Shown: positions 46,001 through 57,969 of the stretch, in pieces
Numbering within the stretch: position 1 is the stretch's first letter
How the letters are laid out: every line of letters begins with the position of its first letter
Assembly (NCBI GenBank): GCA_000711775.1
Contig: ARYC01000527.1
Coordinates: forward strand, 1 to 64,000
Direction: 5' to 3'
Length of the DNA stretch: 64,000 nt
DNA from: Oxytricha trifallax
Taxonomy: Eukaryota > Ciliophora > Spirotrichea > Sporadotrichida > Oxytrichidae
Position numbers and translations under genes: made by a program
Notes under the pieces: model-generated
Seen by the model: the letters and a program-made list of their open reading frames with translations, nothing else
Told to the model about the DNA's origin: nothing
Databases searched by the model: none

Positions 46001-47535
46001 TAATAATAGAAAATTAATGGCAAACAAGTGTGTCGGAGACAGAGAGGAGGAGAAAGTTAGAAATGAAGTTTCTATGTAAGCAGATGAAGTTGAAGTATTT
46101 TTTTGTGAGAAGTGTGAAAGAGACTTCACTTATAAGTCTAGCTGGTACAGGCATATGAAGGTCCATAAGGAAGCTAAGCCTACTGTTTACTTAAAGCATG
46201 ACAAAGTTGATGGAAAGTATGATTGCTTTGAGTGCCATAAGCAGTACTCTCATACAAGAGATTTAAAGAAGCATCTTTTAAAAGCCCACAAGAAAGAGAT
46301 AGAAGTTGAAGATTAAGACACTCAACTGAAGTTGCTCAACAAAAGAAAAGCAAGGGAACCTCTTTAAGCTGCTGAGCTTTAACAAGCAAGCGAATCAGAG
46401 TATGTGAGGATTGCACGCAACCTCTTAGCATCAGAGGTCACTAAAATCATGATTAAAAAATAATACAAGAAAATTCCAGTCCTAGCATAGATTGATTTTG
46501 ATACTTCTCTCTAAAGCTACCTTATTCTAGAGGAATCCTATGACAAGAAAGTTATTAAGGATCATCAGTAAGCTTACAAGGTATATCCTTTCAACTATCT
46601 CTTTAGTGATGATAAATATTTAATGGAGTTTACTAATGAGTATTAAGTACTCACTCAGGCTAAGTATAAAGAGTGCAAATACTTAATAAAGCTAGATGCT
46701 GTTCTCCTAGCCAAAGATCATGTGGCTTTCAGACTACCACTCTTTGAAATGACACTCAGAGATTTCATATCTGATCAAAGAAATCATAGATAGCTTGCAT
46801 TAATAGCAACCTAAGCTATTCAAGGTATCAAAGAACTTCATAAGTTAGGCTTTGTTCACAGGGATCTCAAGCCTGAGAATATAATGTTGAACTTTTCACC
46901 CGTGACAGTAACAATTATTGATTTCAACAGAGCATTAAGAGTGGAAGTATCAAGGCTTGGAAGTGTTATGGGAACTCCAGGCTATTATCCAGAAAGAGAA
47001 GACTGGAGAGATGGTGACTTTCAATGGGAGGTGTGGGCTATGGCAGCAATAATCATAGAGTGCGATATGCGCGCAATGAATACTACTCTACAAGGTGCGA
47101 GAAGGATGCCAAACAAAGAATAAAGCAATTTATTGACTAAACAAGAGTATCTCAATCAATGAAACAAATGGCAGAGTCAATAATAATAAAACCAAACTCA
47201 AGATCAGACATATCAATAGAGCAGATAGAGTTGTGGTTAAGTAAGATAAACTTCAGGCCTCTGCCACATGATCCAAAAGTGCATTTTGAGTGATTAAATT
47301 AAATACATTTACAATAAATTTCACATTAAAACCTATTAATAACCCCAACCCCTAACAAATTCCCTACAAATCAAAGCACTTATAAACCTCATTAAGGGGT
47401 TTTGGGGTTTTGAATGTAAATCCTAAAGTAAACCTGTCTGGGCATCTTACTTCTAGCACCTCCCATCTTTACTCTCCAATCACGTCCTAAATAAAACCAC
47501 TTTGAGTTGGGTCGTCATTAAATACTTAACATTTA
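43030..47535 (-). CDS. Unknown gene interrupted by a full-length TBE
   Basis: Coding in two parts: 47535-47416 (DDPTQSGFIQDVIGEQRWE, VLEVRCPDRFTL) and 43333-43030 (GFYRRAIRRDYYNGLNSLL, RRVEAYIIIYLFKKEYVSS, TGA 43032-43030). The TBE at 43337-47412 lies between. Both removal at the AAT duplication and removal between two CCTAA repeats (43325-43329 and 47422-47426) keep the frame; they differ by 12 bp. The 5' part is not seen. No family recognised. Confidence 0.6.
43436..44483 (+). pseudogene. TBE transposase (DDE)
   Basis: Same protein as at 11783; start not settled. It retains CGA where the other copy has TGA, keeps HADEAVFTFNTF, LFVDNLSVHKTKE and VPYSPQFNGIEFYWG, and ends TGA 44481-44483. 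One extra A in the A6 run near 44386 shifts the frame near the C-terminus. Otherwise the better preserved of the two copies. IS630/Tc1-type. Confidence 0.88.
44493..45281 (-). pseudogene. TBE 22-kDa-type protein
   Basis: ATG 45281-45279; core FAEIPNYPEISVTNLYDDA and LSNKLPERNYFFG. The 26-nt intron candidate is complement(44727..44752), GTAAG..TTTAG; after it KKSGTGIFLMKE and RERKSQTKYEVSKRLY follow. A frame change near 44610 (an extra GGCGGCTATA-like stretch compared with the sister copy) precedes NIDAGAGSKRRNL. TGA 44495-44493. Function unknown. Confidence 0.75.
45684..47293 (+). pseudogene. TBE zinc-finger/protein-kinase protein
   Basis: ATG 45684, TGA 47291-47293. Both C2H2 fingers are intact (CEKCERDFTYKSSWYRHMKVH and FECHKQYSHTRDLKKH). 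Kinase core HRDLKPEN and IIDFNRALR (DFN). One base is missing near 47070 (GATATGCGCGC against GATATGCCGCGC in the other copy), which shifts the last ~70 codons. TAA at 46314-46316 corresponds to CAA in the sister copy. Confidence 0.86.
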
Positions 47536-48102
47536 AAATATAAGCAAAATACTTTATAAAACAGAATACATCAGTTTACCAAATATTTTTTTGATTCTGT
47601 GAGAAGTAAATGAGGTTCTAGGCACTCCACTTTGAATTTGATAAATGTATTTGTAATAAATTTTTCAATTGTATACTTCAAATGTTATTGATGTCATAGA
47701 TTGAGTGTATCTAGGATTTTATAATATTATTTAAATAGACAAATGCCGAGTATGATACATTATTGATGAACACTTTTCGCAAACCTTGAATTTGATAAAA
47801 TATTAATTCTTGATTAGTCTTTCACATTTTTCATTAATCAAATTTATCTCCGTTCTTCTCAGATTTATAATGAGAGCTTACCCGGGCCTTTGAGTTTTAA
47901 TATATAATTTTAAAATATTTTTTTTCTCTAATATATTGAAAGTCTAAAGTAAAAGAGAGCACCACACAGATAATAAAAGTATTTTTTAAATTAATTTTAT
48001 ATAACAAATACTATTAAAATTAAAAAATTATGAAATCATAAATGAAATATACTATCTCAGTTAATCAGACATCGATCTAACATCTTAAAATGAGCTGACT
48101 GA
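47536..48102. other. AT-rich DNA, no gene seen
   Basis: No clear frame. The stretch 47850-47890 is less AT-rich but does not extend to a coding block I can follow. Confidence 0.4.
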
Positions 48103-48735
48103 ATTAGATTATTAAATGTTTTATTCCATTTTAAATTTGCAAATCATAAGATTCAAAAAGTTGAGCAGTTTTTAAGCGACTTACATGTGCCAAGCTTCTT
48201 TGATTTCCCTGAATATGCTGAACTTTTGCAAAACTACAAGGATTTGTCATCTTACAAAGGTCCAATCAACCCTAACTGTGATTTGCCATTCATATTTAAT
48301 TCAATCTAGAAATGTTGCTATTATGATGGTTTTATACTCAGAGAGGAGAGCGAGAAGGGAGGGTTACCTAATGGTTTTGGGATTTTGCATTTTCATCTTG
48401 AAAACTTCAAATCAAACCGCAGAAATTCTACACATGATAATACTTTGTATTAATATCAAGGAGATTTTGTGAATGGGAGAAAAAATGGTTTAGGAACTTA
48501 TACCTACAAAGACCTTCATATTCAAGGCTCATGGAAAGAGGATTAATTAGAAGGGAAATGTGTAGTTTAGAATTAAAACTGCAAGATACAAGGATCTTTT
48601 GAAAAGGGATAAATGGAGGGAGATGCTCTAATATTTGTGAAGGATGCATAATCTTCAAAAGATTTAATTGAGATTTAAACTGAATGGCATTAAAATAAGG
48701 TAATCAAATTAATTTAAATTAAACAGATTTAATGA
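48103..48735 (+). CDS. MORN-repeat protein, 5' end unresolved
   Basis: Open from 48103 (after an in-frame TGA at 48100-48102) to TGA 48733-48735. The first part is QFLSDLHVPSFFDFPEYAE. MORN units (YxGxxxxGxxxGxG pattern) follow: YYDGFILREESEKGGLPNG, YQGDFVNGRKNGLGTYTYK, IQGSWKEDQLEGKCVVQ, IQGSFEKGQMEGDALIF. No in-frame ATG is present before the first conserved residues, so an upstream exon or segment is expected. MORN proteins often sit at membranes, cilia or cytoskeleton in protists (general knowledge). Confidence 0.7.
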
Positions 48736-48895
48736 TAATCACTTGTACTAATCTTCAAGAGAGAAAATATCATATATTTTTATTTGTGTTAAGCATTTTA
48801 TTAATTCTTTAAATATCTAATATTGCTCAATTAATTATTTTATTTAATATCAATTATTTTATTGAAGTTTATTTGTAAAGTTGGATTTTGTAATA

Positions 48896-50231
48896 ATGGG
48901 AAACTGCGGCGGCTCACCCAAAGAGCTATCACTTGATGTATACATGCAAAGTAAGAAATTAGCATGTTTACTTACCCTTATCTATAGAATATCACCCACC
49001 TCAAAAGAAGGTCAACACTCAAAACTTCGAGCTTAACAAAAAGGTGAGTATTAAATCTGGATATACAAATATTTACTGAATATCATACTAGTCATAGCAA
49101 AATGTAATCATTTATTTGTAGGTACTTGGTGGCTTGAACGGAAATATCTTTCACTCAACTGTTGTTGACTTGGGCTTAAACACCGAGGAAGTTAAAGAAG
49201 AGTAGCAATTGAAGATTAAGATAAAGGCTGAATTAATGGCAGAGGGTTTAAGATTGGGAAATAAATCTTCTTTAAGAGTTTACGAAGTAAACCAAAACAG
49301 AAAGAACTAGTAAAATGGACATGCCAATGATCATCACGAATTGAATGGAAAATTCGAAAATTAAAATCCATATGATGTCAACTTACTAAACAATAAGGGT
49401 ATGTCATTCATTGACTTGAAATAAATTAACAATGTATTTTATAGAAACCATTTTGTATTCATAGACTCTTCAAAAATTCAACTTCAATGAGTTCTAACCA
49501 TACTCTCAGAGACATGCTGTAGTCACCAAAACAGCAATTAGAATTTATGAGAATAAAGAAAAAGCTATCTCAACATATGGAAGACCCCTTGCAGCTATCC
49601 CATTAGCTGCTGTCAGCTCTATCTAGAGAACTTCATTCGATACTAAGGACGATTATTAATTTATTCATTACTCTATTTTAATGATTAAAGACTTGAGAAT
49701 GTTGATCAAAAGACTCAAGATCTTAATAATAACCTAATTGAAGTCTAACTAAAGGACGACTTCTTGCCAATTTACTTGCATTAAGGCTATTCAAGAACAT
49801 TCAGAGATTCTTCTATGGTTATGGAGATGTCCCCAGATAAAAGAAGAGGCTCAACTATGAAGAAACTCGGTCTAGGTCAAAGCCCAGCAAGAAGCAGTTA
49901 AGTTTCAAAGCATTCAGTCTCTCAAATTGGATCATCACCAAGAAGAACTCTTGGCTACTCTCTAGATATGCACAAGAAAACTGGATAAGAATTGAGAGAG
50001 TCCCCAAGCAAGAACTCTAAAATCGTGATGAAGTATATCAACAACTATCAAGACGTTGGTCCCATTCTTCCCCAAAAAGCAATCTCACACAACGACTTGG
50101 TTGAGCTTTCAAAAGCCATCGATAAGAAAGAGATGTGGGTGAAATCTGATATGAGACTCATTTTTGCCATAGAAGATTCTTAATTAGTTGACGAAGCAAT
50201 TGAAGCCCTTAATAATATATTGATTGCATGA
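48896..50231 (+). CDS. Putative PH-like protein, N-myristoylation type start
   Basis: ATG 48896: MGNCGGSPKELSLDVYMQ. Introns GTAAGA..TATAG (48951-48988) and GTGAGT..TTGTAG (49043-49121) are well formed; a third insert is near 49400-49465. Blocks VLGGLNGNIFHSTVVDLGL, FNFNEFQPYSQRHAVVTKT, IRIYENKEKAISTYGRPLA and IPLAAVSSIQRTSFDTKDD resemble the strand pattern of a PH domain. A Ser/Arg-rich region and a helical tail follow, ending TGA 50229-50231. One missing T near 49676-49679 shifts the frame. The PH call is tentative; the lipidated N-terminus and PH fold would both suit membrane attachment. Confidence 0.6.
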
Positions 50232-50393
50232 TCTATATTTAATTTGCAGATTCATATTTAAGTTTTGTATTACTTTACGAGTAAATAATAGTTTAAAGTA
50301 AAAGATTAAAAACATAGCTAAATTAGCAAAGTTAAATTTTCTTTATTAAGTGTTTGAATAAGTTAATACTCAGTTTGAGCATTTCAAAGTACC

Positions 50394-53300
50394 TCATTGA
50401 ATGAGATTATTTTTGAATTTTGGCATAAGTTGGTTCTTGTAAGCATCCTTGGAGAAGGTGAACTCCTTGGCTTGCTTCTCTGTCAAGAAAGCTAGGTTAA
50501 GAATCATCTTTACTAAATCACTTTGTGCAGTGTCGTTATCTTCATCATCATCGTCATCGATAATGTACTTTTCTCTGTCTTCCATGGCAGGTGAGAAGTA
50601 CTGGAAGTCATCTAGATACAGTGGGTTTGCAAGAATGTCATAGCAGTGAACTCCCTTCATTTAAGATTGGCCTAACTTTGTGTCCTTGAATTTGGTCAAT
50701 GTCTCATCAGTCAAAATGCTGAGTCTGAAAGTTCTTCTGGCATTCTCTTCTTCAATGATTGACCAGTTTCTATCGTGTTCATCGATAGTGTTGAAATATG
50801 TGTCTAGATTTTCGTCAATCTCGAAATCTCCAACCTTAATCAATCTTGGGAAGAATTTACCTAGATACTTGTAGATAATATTCTTGAAAAGTGTTCCGAA
50901 AAGGAAGATCCAGAACATAACTATGAGTGGTAGAGCAACAGATTGCTGGTAGCCATCAGCTTTGAAGAAAGTTGACCATACATGACCAGTAGCTGGAATT
51001 GAGTTTGCCTTCTCAATATAGTTAACGTTGTTACTAAGTAGTTGCTTTGAAGAAAGCATCCAGTAACCGAATGCTAAGAACATCAATGGGGCATAGGTCA
51101 TTAAAGATAGAACGTTGTTAAAAAATAAAGACTTATCAATCTTATAATTGTAGTTTAAGTTATATTCAATTTCTCATCGTACATTGGTGGTTGTCTATAG
51201 CTGTAGTAGACCATAACTTTTTCAACCATATATAGAGTAAACATAGAGATAGATGCGATAGGGAAAAGAATTGGGATTCCAAGACCGTACATCATAGTAA
51301 CAAAGGTAATATTTAAGATTGAGGAGTACTTGTAATTAAACCCCGAATATTTTTTATGATTTATTTCAATTTAAGCGAATATTCTTTTAAAACCACTAAT
51401 TAAGAGGATTAAAATTTAAACCCAGGTTTAAATTTAACTATGAACAAAACTACAATTTAAAAATGATGTTCAACTATTTTTTCATGAGAATATAAAATAA
51501 ATAGAGACTATCTAAATAATCTTAAAAGATAGTTTAGTATAAAAAAATTAAAAATTAAATTTATAGATTATATTATACTATATTTTCTCCAATATCTAAT
51601 AAATTTTAAATAAATTAAAGCCAACTATAATAGAAACTTAACTTTGAATATTTGGTATTTTCAATGGATGAAGAAGACTGGACCACTATAAATTTCAACG
51701 TATTATTGAATGGTTGTCTTATTGGTTACTTCGTCATTGCAAGACTTGAATCTTCTATCTAGTAATCTGAAGGCGAGTCTGTATCCAAACCAGACACCAG
51801 CCTCCATTACTGGCCAGTAAACATTGAACATCATAGCTCCCACAAGAGTCTTGCCGATATCTCCAAACCAGAAAGAATTGAAGTCTCCAATTTTTCCTTT
51901 GAAAATGACTCCCAAGAAACCTACTTACTCAGTCAAGTTAGCATTAACCAAGAGAAGCAAGAAGGCAGTATTGAAGAATTGCACTATAAAGACACCGTTA
52001 GTAATGAGTCTAGTCTGCTCTGATTCAGTATCCTTGCCAATATAAATGATAAGCTTGATTATGAAAAGTCTGAGGATATAGTTAATACCAACGATCATGT
52101 ATTGAACTGCGTTACTTGTAGCAAAACTCATCCAGTAATCGAGAAAATATTGCTTGCAGAGGAATTCTTAAGTGTCAGGTGTTTGGTAAGTGAAGAGGTT
52201 AATTTTATCTTCGGTTTAAAGCTTGACGCATTGGCATTTAATACAAATAAAACTTGAAGATTACCTAAAAATAGTCTTAGTTTAACAGATTGAAGGGCAC
52301 CAGAGAATGGAGTTGGCTCATGACCAGCATCTGGTTTGTAAAATCCATCGAATTCTCTTTGAGCATATCTTGGTAACAAATTAGTGCCATTAGTAGAAGT
52401 ATAGGCTCTCTTGATAACTTCGCATTCAACAGTTGGATACTTTTGGAAGATTTGCATGGAGTAGGATTTGCAGAAGAAAATTAAACCAAATGAAACAATG
52501 ATTAAGAGAGAAATAATAGTGAAGACAATAGCTGTTCTTTTGATATAGTCTTGAGCAGTCCAATGTCTATTTTCCCAAATGATATTAGTTGGTTCGGTAG
52601 ACTCTTAAAGGAAGAATTCTTGACCGAGAAGTTTCAATTCTGCGGGTTATCTCTTACCTGAGAATGAAAATTCAGGCTCAAACTTTTGACCTACGATACT
52701 TCCATCTTCCTCTTCAAAAGTGATAAAAGCTTCGCATGGTTTAGTGAGGTCCTTGAATCTGAGATTTTTAAGTTCAGAAATCTTGTTTTCTACCTATCTC
52801 ATCTTATCGAATCTTTGGTACATAATGTTTTGACCTCTCTCCTTAAGTAGATTAATCAATTCAGCGTTATTGAATGAGAAAACAATATCAGCAATCTTAA
52901 CTTCTCTAATGTTAATGCTTGTGCATTCTTCTGGGGTCTCACGTCTCATCTACTCGAGCTTTTCAGTTAAAATTCTTTCAATCTCTGCTTTCAAGTAAAG
53001 CTTGAAACTCATACCTGCTGAAATACCGTTTTCTTCGTCTCCATTTCTTCTGTAAATGTTTTCAATGAACCATTCATAAGCCTCATCATTAATTTCGTAG
53101 TAAAGAGTATAATCACCTGGAGTGATGGTTGATACATCCCAACTTAATTGGTTCAACTTTGATGTGCGCTTGAAGAAGTATATAACAATAGCGAAAACTG
53201 AGGCAGCAAAAATACCTAGGCATGAAACATATGAGAGCTCTGTGTACTTTCTCTCAAGTAACTTTTTTGGCTGCTCACAAGAATATTAAACGTAAATTTG

Positions 53301-54769
53301 GGCTTCGTTGTTCTTGCATTATGCTGGAACATTTGCTGGGTCGACAAAGATATCAACTTCGGTGAATATACTTTTAATAAATTAATTCAAGATAATCTAT
53401 TCAACACCAAATTGATTAACATTGAATGACTTACTAAAATCATCCATATCGTTCTTTTAAGCAACAGTTTAGAATGAAGTCATAAAATTGGGGTTAATGT
53501 GGTCAACGCAAACCTTATTTTAATCAGTTTACAAGCAAGAGTCTCTGTCTGCAATAATTTTATAATTAAATTTTAATTAATACCATCTGGGTTTATTCCG
53601 AGATATTTAATGTCAGTGACAAATCCGAAAGAGCAGAACATTCATAATATAAAATTATACTCTTTATATTAGCCATACTTATTTCTAGTTTAATTGTAAT
53701 CTTCTTAAGTGAGAATGGGATTCTTTGGCATTGAGTAAAACTTAAAAATATTTTTTTAAATATTAATTTACTAAGAAAGTTCTTTACCAGAGTATCCCAT
53801 GTTTCCAAGAGAGAATTAAGAAAAACCGGATGGGTTTACAATGGCGCTGTGCCCCTTGTAAATATAGATAACGGGAAGCATAATAACTGTCAAAACACCG
53901 AATAAGAGCATCAATTTTAAAGATTTAAAATTTATAACTGACTTTGTCAATTATATCCTATCATAGTTTAAATAATTTAATTTTTGGTAAATACGAACAT
54001 GAGATCTCTATAAGCAACCATACCGAACCCGAGGGAGTTGAAGGGGTCTTCCCTCATCTCTTCAGAAAGCTTTGGTTGCTTCTTTTTGCTTTTCTTTTTC
54101 TTGTCTTTGTTACTTTCTTCATCTATTAATGGCTACTAGTTTGCAGATTAAATTATGATTGCCAATATTTCTATACAAAATTAGTATCTATACGAATTAG
54201 AGAAAATATGGGCAACTTAATTCTATAATAATGAGTGAATATTTCACTTTGGACTCATTCATTAAATCAATTTAAGCATTTTATGTGTTTTAATATATAT
54301 TTTTGATACAGCAAAGCTAAAGAATTTAATTTATGATAATAAAGATCTATCTTTATAGCAGCACCCAATGACGGGAGTGAGAATTGGAAAAACTTAGTAG
54401 AGTGGAGCATCATTCAGGGGATGATTTTCCTTAATGACTTCCTTAGCTTTTCTTATCTAAAACCACGAAGTTAAATATTTGTTAACATATACTTATACGA
54501 TAAACTTCAATAGAAAGTTATGCAATAATAATGGATATATCTTTTTTATGATAAATATGGAGATCATCCATCGTCATTCATTTTATTTAAACAAATATCA
54601 TACATATATACTTGTTAATATGGGCTAGATCTAATGGTAAGATCAATTGACTTACTTGTTCTTGGTTAATAGGATGAGGAACATATTTCTTCTAGGGTGG
54701 CTGGTCATATGCAGCGCTGTGACCCGGAGTGGCTGTGTGCCCTCCAGTTATCAAACTTTCTTGTGACAT
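50394..54769 (-). CDS. CSC1/OSCA/TMEM63-like multi-pass channel protein
   Basis: ATG 54769-54767 (MSQESLITGGHTATPGHSA) to TGA 50396-50394, in about ten blocks. Exon 1 is 54769-54656, followed by a GTAAGT..TTTAG intron. Early membrane segment LMLLFGVLTVIMLPVIYIY is followed by NPSGFSQFSLGNMGYSG and CSFGFVTDIKYLGINPDG. A cytosolic stretch with EPTNIIWENRHWTAQDYIKR leads into several membrane segments (TAIVFTIISLLIIVSFGLI, GINYILRLFIIKLIIYI, VQFFNTAFLLLLVNANL, YGLGIPILFPIASISMF) and YSYRQPPMYDEK. The C-terminus is acidic (DDDDDEDND). IWENR and the N-terminal helix-loop fit DUF221/CSC1 cation channels; a related ciliate clade is possible. One missing A near 51172 shifts the frame. Confidence 0.65.
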
Positions 54770-55412
54770 TTGTATCAATCATAAATAACAAATATTATCA
54801 TTGTATGTTATTTAATAAGAGTCTTATTTATTTACACAAATATTTTAAATTAACTGAATGTTAATTTCTTAATTAAAAGTTGATTAATTTCACAATGCTG
54901 TTACTTTTAAACAAAGATATTTAAGACTCTAATAAACTATTTACCAAAAAATCTAAATAAATTTCATAAAGCAAAATTCATTTTTCAAATATAAAAGTTT
55001 ATCAATAAATATGAATAGAAAAATATTTCAATAATATACTATATTAGCTTATTTTCTGCTCACATTATACTATACTACTATCTGATCATAATTCGATAAT
55101 TTTCACTTTTTTCACATATTTCTTGAAATTTATAGTAATCTTAACAAAAAATATTTATGATATCAAATATATTGAATTAAACTTGTGATGAATAAATTGA
55201 ATATCAAAATTAAATTAGAGTAAGATAAATCTTAAGCATTCGTTTTTATATTTACACATGATATAGAGAGAAAGTAATTTATTACAGCTTAGTCTATAAT
55301 TCAATTTTATCTTTAAGTTCATTGATTGATAGTAGAATTAAGAGCACTATAAAAATACAATTACTAGGCATTATAATTTAAAAGAGACTTAAAAGATTTA
55401 TAATATTACTTG
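54770..55412. other. AT-rich DNA between genes
   Basis: No coding or repeat recognised. It separates two minus-strand genes and should hold the promoter of the CSC1-like gene and the 3' flank of the next one. Confidence 0.45.
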
Positions 55413-56682
55413 TCAATTTTAAAGCATATTAAAAACACTATTGTTTACTGAAAAGAATGAATTCTTAGCATTACTGAGTGCTCTGCGTTTTTACCAACCA
55501 TCCTCTGATTTAATAAGGCTTTCAGCATCACTAATTTATATAGAACTTTAATCTATGGTAGATTGGCCAAGCCAAGATAAATCTTCCTCTATTTCTAACT
55601 TTTATTGGAAAGCTTTGCTATTTTTTACGCAATTAAAAGTCATGCTATTTAATTCACCATTAAATTCAAGATTCAATTTATTGGGTATATGAACTAGTTA
55701 TATTTAATTAGAAAATCCTTTTAATATTATATGATTATAAAAACAAAGAAAATCACCATCGTAAGCATTGATTTAGTTGATGGTGCTAAATCCAGTGGTA
55801 TCAACAAGTTAAGCATCATCCAAATCTCTCAACAAGACCAATTCGGGATCAGCCTCAATTTAAGAAGCCTTCCATTCTTCTTCCAGGATGCGTTTACGCT
55901 CTGCCTCCTCTTCTTTCTCAATTTCTTCTAATCTTTTTGATTTACCGCGTTTCAACAAAAATAGAGTAAGTTGAATTGCTACGCCAAAGGCTGCAAGAAC
56001 AAGTGACTTAAAAAGATTCACTGACATTCCGAAAATCTTTCTGGGAAGACGAGGCCCACGGGGGTTTGGGTTATTATTTTAAGTGGCCCACAAGCTTTCC
56101 AGATATTCTAGTGATTAAATTCGTACTTAAGCCTCTCTATTGCTCTAAAGCAAATCTTTACCGAGGATTAACTTCATTAAGAATTTTATGGGTGCTACTA
56201 TGTTATTAGTGTTGAAGATTTTCCTGAATATCCATTTTAATGCTTTGAAAAGGCTATAGTAAATTCATTAATAACACTTATTTTTAGCAAAAATTATATA
56301 CTTACAATTTAACCCCTAGTGCACCAAGATTAGCCATTTATGACACTCCGTAAGCTAAACCAAGTGAAGCATTTAGTCCGCCTATAGAAAAATGTTAAAA
56401 TAATTGATCAAATCTTTTACCAATTGTATCTCTAATGTCTCTTCTCAAATCGAATTGATACTCAGGCTACCCTTAATTATTCATCATATTCTATTGATTA
56501 TTTGGATTATTGGGATCATTTTATTGCTACATCCCAAAGCCTCCAGACATCATTTAATTTCCATAAAGTCCTGAGGAGCCCATGCCCATCCCCCCATATG
56601 ATGAGTAGCCTCCTCCCATGCCCATGCCGCTGCCCATATAAGGGCTTGAATTGAATTGTGATTAAGAACCAAGAAATGACAT
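55413..56682 (-). CDS. PEX13-like or other Gly-rich membrane protein
   Basis: ATG 56682-56680; the N-terminus is Gly/Met/Tyr/Gln-rich (GSGMGMGGGYSSYGGMGMG, then FGMQQQNDPNNPNNQQNMM). Next are DLRRDIRDTIGKRFD, an Ala/Gly/Leu segment (GGLNASLGLAYGVSQMANL), a GTAAGT..CTATAG intron (about 56310-56255) and LKWIFRKIFNTNNIVAPIK. A membrane helix LVLAALFG-like (SLVLAAFGVAIQLTLFLL) precedes charged repeats (EEIEKEEEAERKRILEEE). After a likely GTGATT..AAAAG intron the tail runs to TGA 55415-55413. The Gly-rich start plus the mid-protein hydrophobic block recalls peroxin 13, but no SH3 domain is seen; the identity is tentative. Confidence 0.5.
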
Positions 56683-56775
56683 TATTATGCTGTTATTGTA
56701 ATTTTAGCGAAAATGTTTTCTACCCTTTTCTTTTTATAAGTAAAATTATAAATAAATAAGTGATTAATAATTGTT

Positions 56776-57969
56776 TCAAACCGAGACCCCCCTCCCACCC
56801 CCCCTCTCAGACCTAAAACGAGACCCCCCTCCCACCATAACTAGACCCCCTCCCACCTCAACAACATCCCAATTCATATGAAAATTTTGATTCTCGATGT
56901 TTTAATCATTTTCCTTAATGACATCTTGATCTCATAATATTATTTTACATAAAATATATCATTTTTTAAAAAATATTTTTCCAACAAATCAAATGCTACT
57001 CTTTATTAAGATTTCTTATTTTACAACTTTCTCTACGTCCGCCTACTTTTTATTTTGATGCTCCCATAGGAAATTTATTAAAAGCATATTTCCATTTGAC
57101 TCAATAATGATATAATACAAAATTATGAGCCAACAAACACATACAACTAACTTTATTTAAAAAAGTCAATATAAACACTCTATTAATCTGTATTCGAAAT
57201 ATGATTAATTTTATAATAAATTTTTCTAATTTTATATAATTATTACTAATAATATTTTTATACAAACTAATAGTTATGGAAAAAATTCATTTTAAAAATA
57301 ATAAAATAAAATCTATATAAACATGAATTATTATTTTCAAATAAAAATTAATATCTTTAAATAAATCAAGAAGTTATTTATATTTAAATCAGTCCCTTTA
57401 TAAACTTATTAATAATTCATGTTTATATAGATTTTATTTTATTATTTTTAAAATGAATTTTTTCCATAACTATTAGTTTGTATAAAAATATTATTAGTAA
57501 TAATTATATAAAATTAGAAAAATTTATTATAAAATTAATCATATTTCGAATACAGATTAATAGAGTGTTTATATTGACTTTTTTAAATAAAGTTAGTTGT
57601 ATGTGTTTGTTGGCTCATAATTTTGTATTATATCATTATTGAGTCAAATGGAAATATGCTTTTAATAAATTTCCAATGGGAGCATCAAAATAAAAAGTAG
57701 GCGGACGTAGAGAAAGTTGTAAAATAAGAAATCTTAATAAAGAGTAACATTTGATTTGTTGGAAAAATATTTTTTAAAAAATGATATATTTTATGTAAAA
57801 TAATATTATGAGATCAAGATGTCATTAAGGAAAATGATTAAAACATCGAGAATCAAAATTTTCATATGAATTGGGATGTTGTTGAGGTGGGAGGGGGTCT
57901 AGTTATGGTGGGAGGGGGGTCTCGTTTTAGGTCTGAGAGGGGGGGTGGGAGAGGGTCTTGCGGTTGGAA
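56776..57969. mobile_element. 1.2-kb foldback element with C-rich ends
   Basis: Two arms of about 560 bp, nearly identical and inverted (56776-57336 and 57409-57969), separated by a ~72-bp loop. The outer ends hold three close copies of AGACCCCCCTCCCACC-like blocks (on the right arm the complement GGTGGGAGGGGGTCT). The inside is very AT-rich and has no coding. No clear target duplication. It lies between the PEX13-like gene and the YME1-like gene, upstream of both. Confidence 0.85.

Larger units (their letters stand above)
43337..47412. mobile_element. Full-length TBE transposon (4076 bp) in a coding region
   Basis: CAAAACCCCAAAACCCC at 43337, complementary end at 47412, AAT at 43334-43336 and 47413-47415. 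Same subfamily as 11686-15740: same gene order, same GTACTTAATTAGGAGC iterons, same 78-bp ends. It interrupts a minus-strand gene, so it must be removed exactly or nearly so in development. Confidence 0.96.

Noticed and set aside
48185..48472. Plus-strand open frame overlapping the MORN gene
   Set aside because: Out of frame with the MORN repeats, which have the family pattern; a shadow.
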